Source of the DNA: Halalkalibacter nanhaiisediminis
Lineage (GTDB): Bacteria; Bacillota; Bacilli; Bacillales; Bacillaceae_D
DNA length: 64,000 nt
Direction: 5' to 3'
Assembly: GCF_007830185.1 (NCBI RefSeq)
Contig: NZ_VLKZ01000003.1
Location: forward strand, 310,001-374,000
The position numbers were made by a program, and so were the translations under genes. Positions 61,668 through 64,000 of the stretch are shown here, in pieces. A model generated the notes under the pieces. That model did not search any database. It had not been told where the DNA came from and was given only the letters and a program-made list of their open reading frames with translations. How positions within the stretch are numbered: position 1 is the stretch's first letter; every line of letters begins with the position of its first letter.

Positions 61668-62927
61668 TTAGGCTTTTTCAATAGTGAAAAATTTCGTTAA
61701 CAGCCATACACCTTGAGGAAATCCGAGTGATAGATGCCAAGCCCCAATACCTTCGAGACGAAATTCGTGTATCAATTGCATTTTTTTACACATGCTACGT
61801 GAATCTTCAAACCATACAGCGTGCAACCTTCCTTTTTCATCGACATATTCGAAAAAGGGTGATTCATCTATTTCTGAATACTGAATCGGTACTTGATATT
61901 GCATGGCAAGATGAACAGCATTTTGATTAGATAGAGCTCTGGCACGGCTACCTGTTTGGAAAGGAAGCGTCCAGTCAAAGCCGAAAAGGGGAACACCTAG
62001 GATGATTTTCTGACTTGGCATTTTACTTATTGCATATTCAATGGTATTTCTGACTCTCATAATAGAAGCAATAGGGCCTGGGCCACTCCCTGCGTAATGC
62101 CAGTTGTATGCCATAATGAACGTAAAATCAACTACTGAACCAATTGCCCCGTAATCATAGCCTTCAAACCAAGGAATGTCATCGGATTCTTTAGGAGGGA
62201 CAGCAATGGTTAACAAAAAGCCTGCTGGTCTTAGACGATCACTCAATTGTTGTAAAAATCCTGAAAATAAATCACGATCTTCTGCCGCAACTTCTTCTAT
62301 GTCGATGTTTATTCCTCCGTATCCTTTTGTTGACACCAATGTAACAATATTTTCAATAAGCCTTTGTCTGATTGCTGGATTATTTAACATCTGTCGGACG
62401 AGATCAGGGCTGAATCCTTCCTCTGTTAGATTTGTAATCGTAGCAAGAGGGATCACACGACGATTCCATGCTGCTTCAATTGCTCGTAAATCGTTTAACT
62501 CATTTAAATCACCGTTATAGTCAAAATGGTAATCAAAAAAAGAAAAGTAGGTTGCATACGGAGCAAAATCATTGATTAATGCCTGATCTAACTCTGGTGA
62601 CCGTATGATATAGTATCCTAACGTACTAGCGAGATGGTTCGAGATATCTGGGATGATCAGAACCATACCTAGCTGTAGAAAATGGGGGTTAATAGAGGGA
62701 TTTGCTGTTTGTAATTGATCTACTGAGACACAGGCCATTCTTGCAATCATCCAAAAGCTATCACCAGGTTGGACGATGTATGTATAAAGAGGAATCAAGA
62801 GAGATTGCCCTGGGACGATATTTGTTTGTACTAATCCGTTTGTTAATCGAATCGTATCAAGCAAAACATTATACTTTAAACTAATTGAAAATAGTGAATC
62901 TCCTTGTTTAACAGTATAGATGAACAT
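61668..62927 (-). CDS. LysM-GH18 glycosidase (YaaH/SleL-like spore or cell-wall enzyme)
   Basis: A 419-residue protein with two N-terminal LysM repeats (YTVKQGDSLFSISLKYNV and YIVQPGDSFWMIARMACVSV). A GH18 barrel follows, with catalytic acidic residues in GGINIDIEEVAAEDR and substrate segments FTFIMAYNWHYAG and LGVPLFGFDW. The family cleaves N-acetylglucosaminidic bonds in cortex or wall peptidoglycan (SleL in spores). There is no signal peptide, as in spore-coat members. AAAGGGAAA precedes ATG. Confidence 0.88.
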   Translation of the reverse strand: MFIYTVKQGDSLFSISLKYNVLLDTIRLTNGLVQTNIVPGQSLLIPLYTYIVQPGDSFWMIARMACVSVDQLQTANPSINPHFLQLGMVLIIPDISNHLASTLGYYIIRSPELDQALINDFAPYATYFSFFDYHFDYNGDLNELNDLRAIEAAWNRRVIPLATITNLTEEGFSPDLVRQMLNNPAIRQRLIENIVTLVSTKGYGGINIDIEEVAAEDRDLFSGFLQQLSDRLRPAGFLLTIAVPPKESDDIPWFEGYDYGAIGSVVDFTFIMAYNWHYAGSGPGPIASIMRVRNTIEYAISKMPSQKIILGVPLFGFDWTLPFQTGSRARALSNQNAVHLAMQYQVPIQYSEIDESPFFEYVDEKGRLHAVWFEDSRSMCKKMQLIHEFRLEGIGAWHLSLGFPQGVWLLTKFFTIEKA

Positions 62928-63206
62928 ACTATGATTTCCCTTTTTATTTTAATCGTATGAAAGACATCCCTATGTAATGACAGAAGTATGAATTTCTGGA
63001 GTTATAGGCATACGAAAAGGGGAGCTTACATAAGTAATGTAAATCAATGTGAATTCCGTTTTGTAGCGAAAATGAAATAAAAATGAAACTTTTAGCAATC
63101 AAAAATTTGTTACAATATCATGATATAGACTGAAAGGTTTTAATCGTGATGAATAAAGGGAAAAGAAAAGAGATTCTCTTTCACCTTTTCACATGAGAGG
63201 AAGGAA

Positions 63207-64000
63207 ATGACTATGACACTTGAAAAGACACTAATAAATAAGACATATTACGAATCATTTATGCTAGAAAATGAAAATAAGCATCCGATCGAAGTACTGG
63301 CGATAGCATTCTTGAATGAACAACAGGATGAATCAGCAGACCTTTCTATAATTCGTTTTGCCCAAGGGGAAGTCTACTATCATTACAAGGACTTTGAGTC
63401 AGCAATTTATAAATGGGAGCAAATCAAAAATGATTTAGGACAGTGGGCCAAGAAAAACATCGCGGATGCTTATTATGAGTTACGTAAGTTGACGTCTGCT
63501 GAAGATATGTATTTATCGATAGATTCAGAGAACCTCATTTTAAAAACGGAAGTGGCTCTGCAATTATTTTCACTATATTTGGAACAAGGGATGCTTGATG
63601 AGGCAGCCAAGGTAATTAAAGGAGTTGTTGATTTAAATCCTGATTATCCAAACGTGACAAATATGGCCCGCTCCTTCTTTGAAAAATATCGAGACTTTAG
63701 TAGTGCAATCGAGCTTGCCGTCAATGAAGCGATTCGCAAGGAAACAGCTGAATGGTTTGACATTCTTAAAACGTATGTTGATCAAGGATTAACCAAAACA
63801 ACTGCACCTGCTTACTTTACAAAAGCATTAAGGGTGTTAGCAAACATTGATCAAGCTCGTTTTGAACAGCTAGCCGCTGCGTTTTGGAAAAGTTACCAAA
63901 ACGCAGAATTTTTCTTCACTTGGATTATTGAGTTTAATCACTTGTTCTTAAATGTAGAGGTGCAGAAATCCGAGTCATGGCAGGAATTGTCGGGGCTTTA
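63207..64000 (+). CDS. TPR-repeat protein, cut by window end
   Basis: An open frame of at least 264 residues from ATG 63207 (GAGAGGAAGG just upstream), still open at the window edge. It is rich in helical tetratricopeptide-like pairs (FAQGEVYYHYKDFESAIYKW, LFSLYLEQGMLDEAAKVIKG, VVDLNPDYPNV). No membrane segment is seen. It probably mediates protein-protein contacts. The C-terminal domain, needed to name it, is outside the window. Confidence 0.75.
   Translation, partial: MTMTLEKTLINKTYYESFMLENENKHPIEVLAIAFLNEQQDESADLSIIRFAQGEVYYHYKDFESAIYKWEQIKNDLGQWAKKNIADAYYELRKLTSAEDMYLSIDSENLILKTEVALQLFSLYLEQGMLDEAAKVIKGVVDLNPDYPNVTNMARSFFEKYRDFSSAIELAVNEAIRKETAEWFDILKTYVDQGLTKTTAPAYFTKALRVLANIDQARFEQLAAAFWKSYQNAEFFFTWIIEFNHLFLNVEVQKSESWQELSGL

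Noticed and set aside
1-64000. CRISPR arrays, tRNA/rRNA genes, insertion sequences, phage genes
   Set aside because: No regularly spaced repeats, cloverleaf-like segments, transposase motifs or phage structural genes were seen on either strand.

Overview
The window is a low-GC, Gram-positive chromosomal segment, most likely from a Bacillaceae member (Bacillus or Alkalihalobacillus-like). The evidence is strong AGGAGG ribosome sites, TTG/GTG starts, acidic lipoproteins, cre and Fur boxes, a SinI/SinR pair, an HxlR/HxlA/HxlB formaldehyde module, a YoxD-type reductase and a YaaH-type LysM/GH18 spore enzyme. I see no tRNA, rRNA, CRISPR array or insertion sequence.

Layout. 1-3504 (minus): end of a biosynthetic-looking operon (KAS III, ATP-grasp, extended SDR, MBL hydrolase), then an SDR pseudogene. 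4481-5514: Fur-boxed iron-siderophore binding lipoprotein. 5590-17705: catabolic island with two GntR regulators, L-2-hydroxyglutarate oxidase, GlcD/GlcF oxidase, iron alcohol dehydrogenase, DctPQM TRAP transporter, NIPSNAP protein and an aldehyde dehydrogenase resembling 2-oxoglutarate-semialdehyde dehydrogenase. 17786-19093: small protein and AEC carrier. 19180-33107: dissimilatory ribulose-monophosphate (RuMP) module for formaldehyde (hxlAB, hxlR, two G6PDH, two 6PGDH, rpiA and a broken pgi). 33441-38526: redox/electrophile genes (DJ-1, old yellow enzyme, tautomerase, two flavin monooxygenases) and a nitrilase/GNAT pair. 38705-53151: second catabolic island with a GntR regulator, HMG-CoA-lyase-like protein, enoyl-CoA hydratase, acyl-CoA dehydrogenase, TAXI TRAP transporter, accessory succinate-dehydrogenase-like complex, two-subunit class I fumarase, CoA-transferase and CitE-like lyase. 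53385-60470: SinI/SinR and a decayed exopolysaccharide (eps) locus whose SinR-boxed promoter survives. 60557-64000: second SinI-like protein, OsmC protein, LysM/GH18 enzyme and the start of a TPR protein.

How the parts work together. Two DNA signals tie distant genes together. (1) A composite HxlR-type element (AGTATAC / CACTAT / GTRCGTACTT) lies a fixed 21 bases before a sigma-A -10 hexamer at hxlA, zwf, the zinc-ribbon/pgi unit and, unexpectedly, the nitrilase/GNAT pair. (2) A palindromic TTGGATCCAA operator occurs at both catabolic islands; the second island carries an extra TATCC arm. Two FCD-type GntR paralogues with almost identical recognition helices sit beside these sites. The second island can be read as a route for a methyl-branched dicarboxylate (methylsuccinate, mesaconate or citramalate) to acetyl-CoA and pyruvate. 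The first island converges on 2-oxoglutarate.

Decay is frequent: an SDR, pgi, epsB, epsC, epsD, an ABC-transporter half and a phosphoesterase are all broken.
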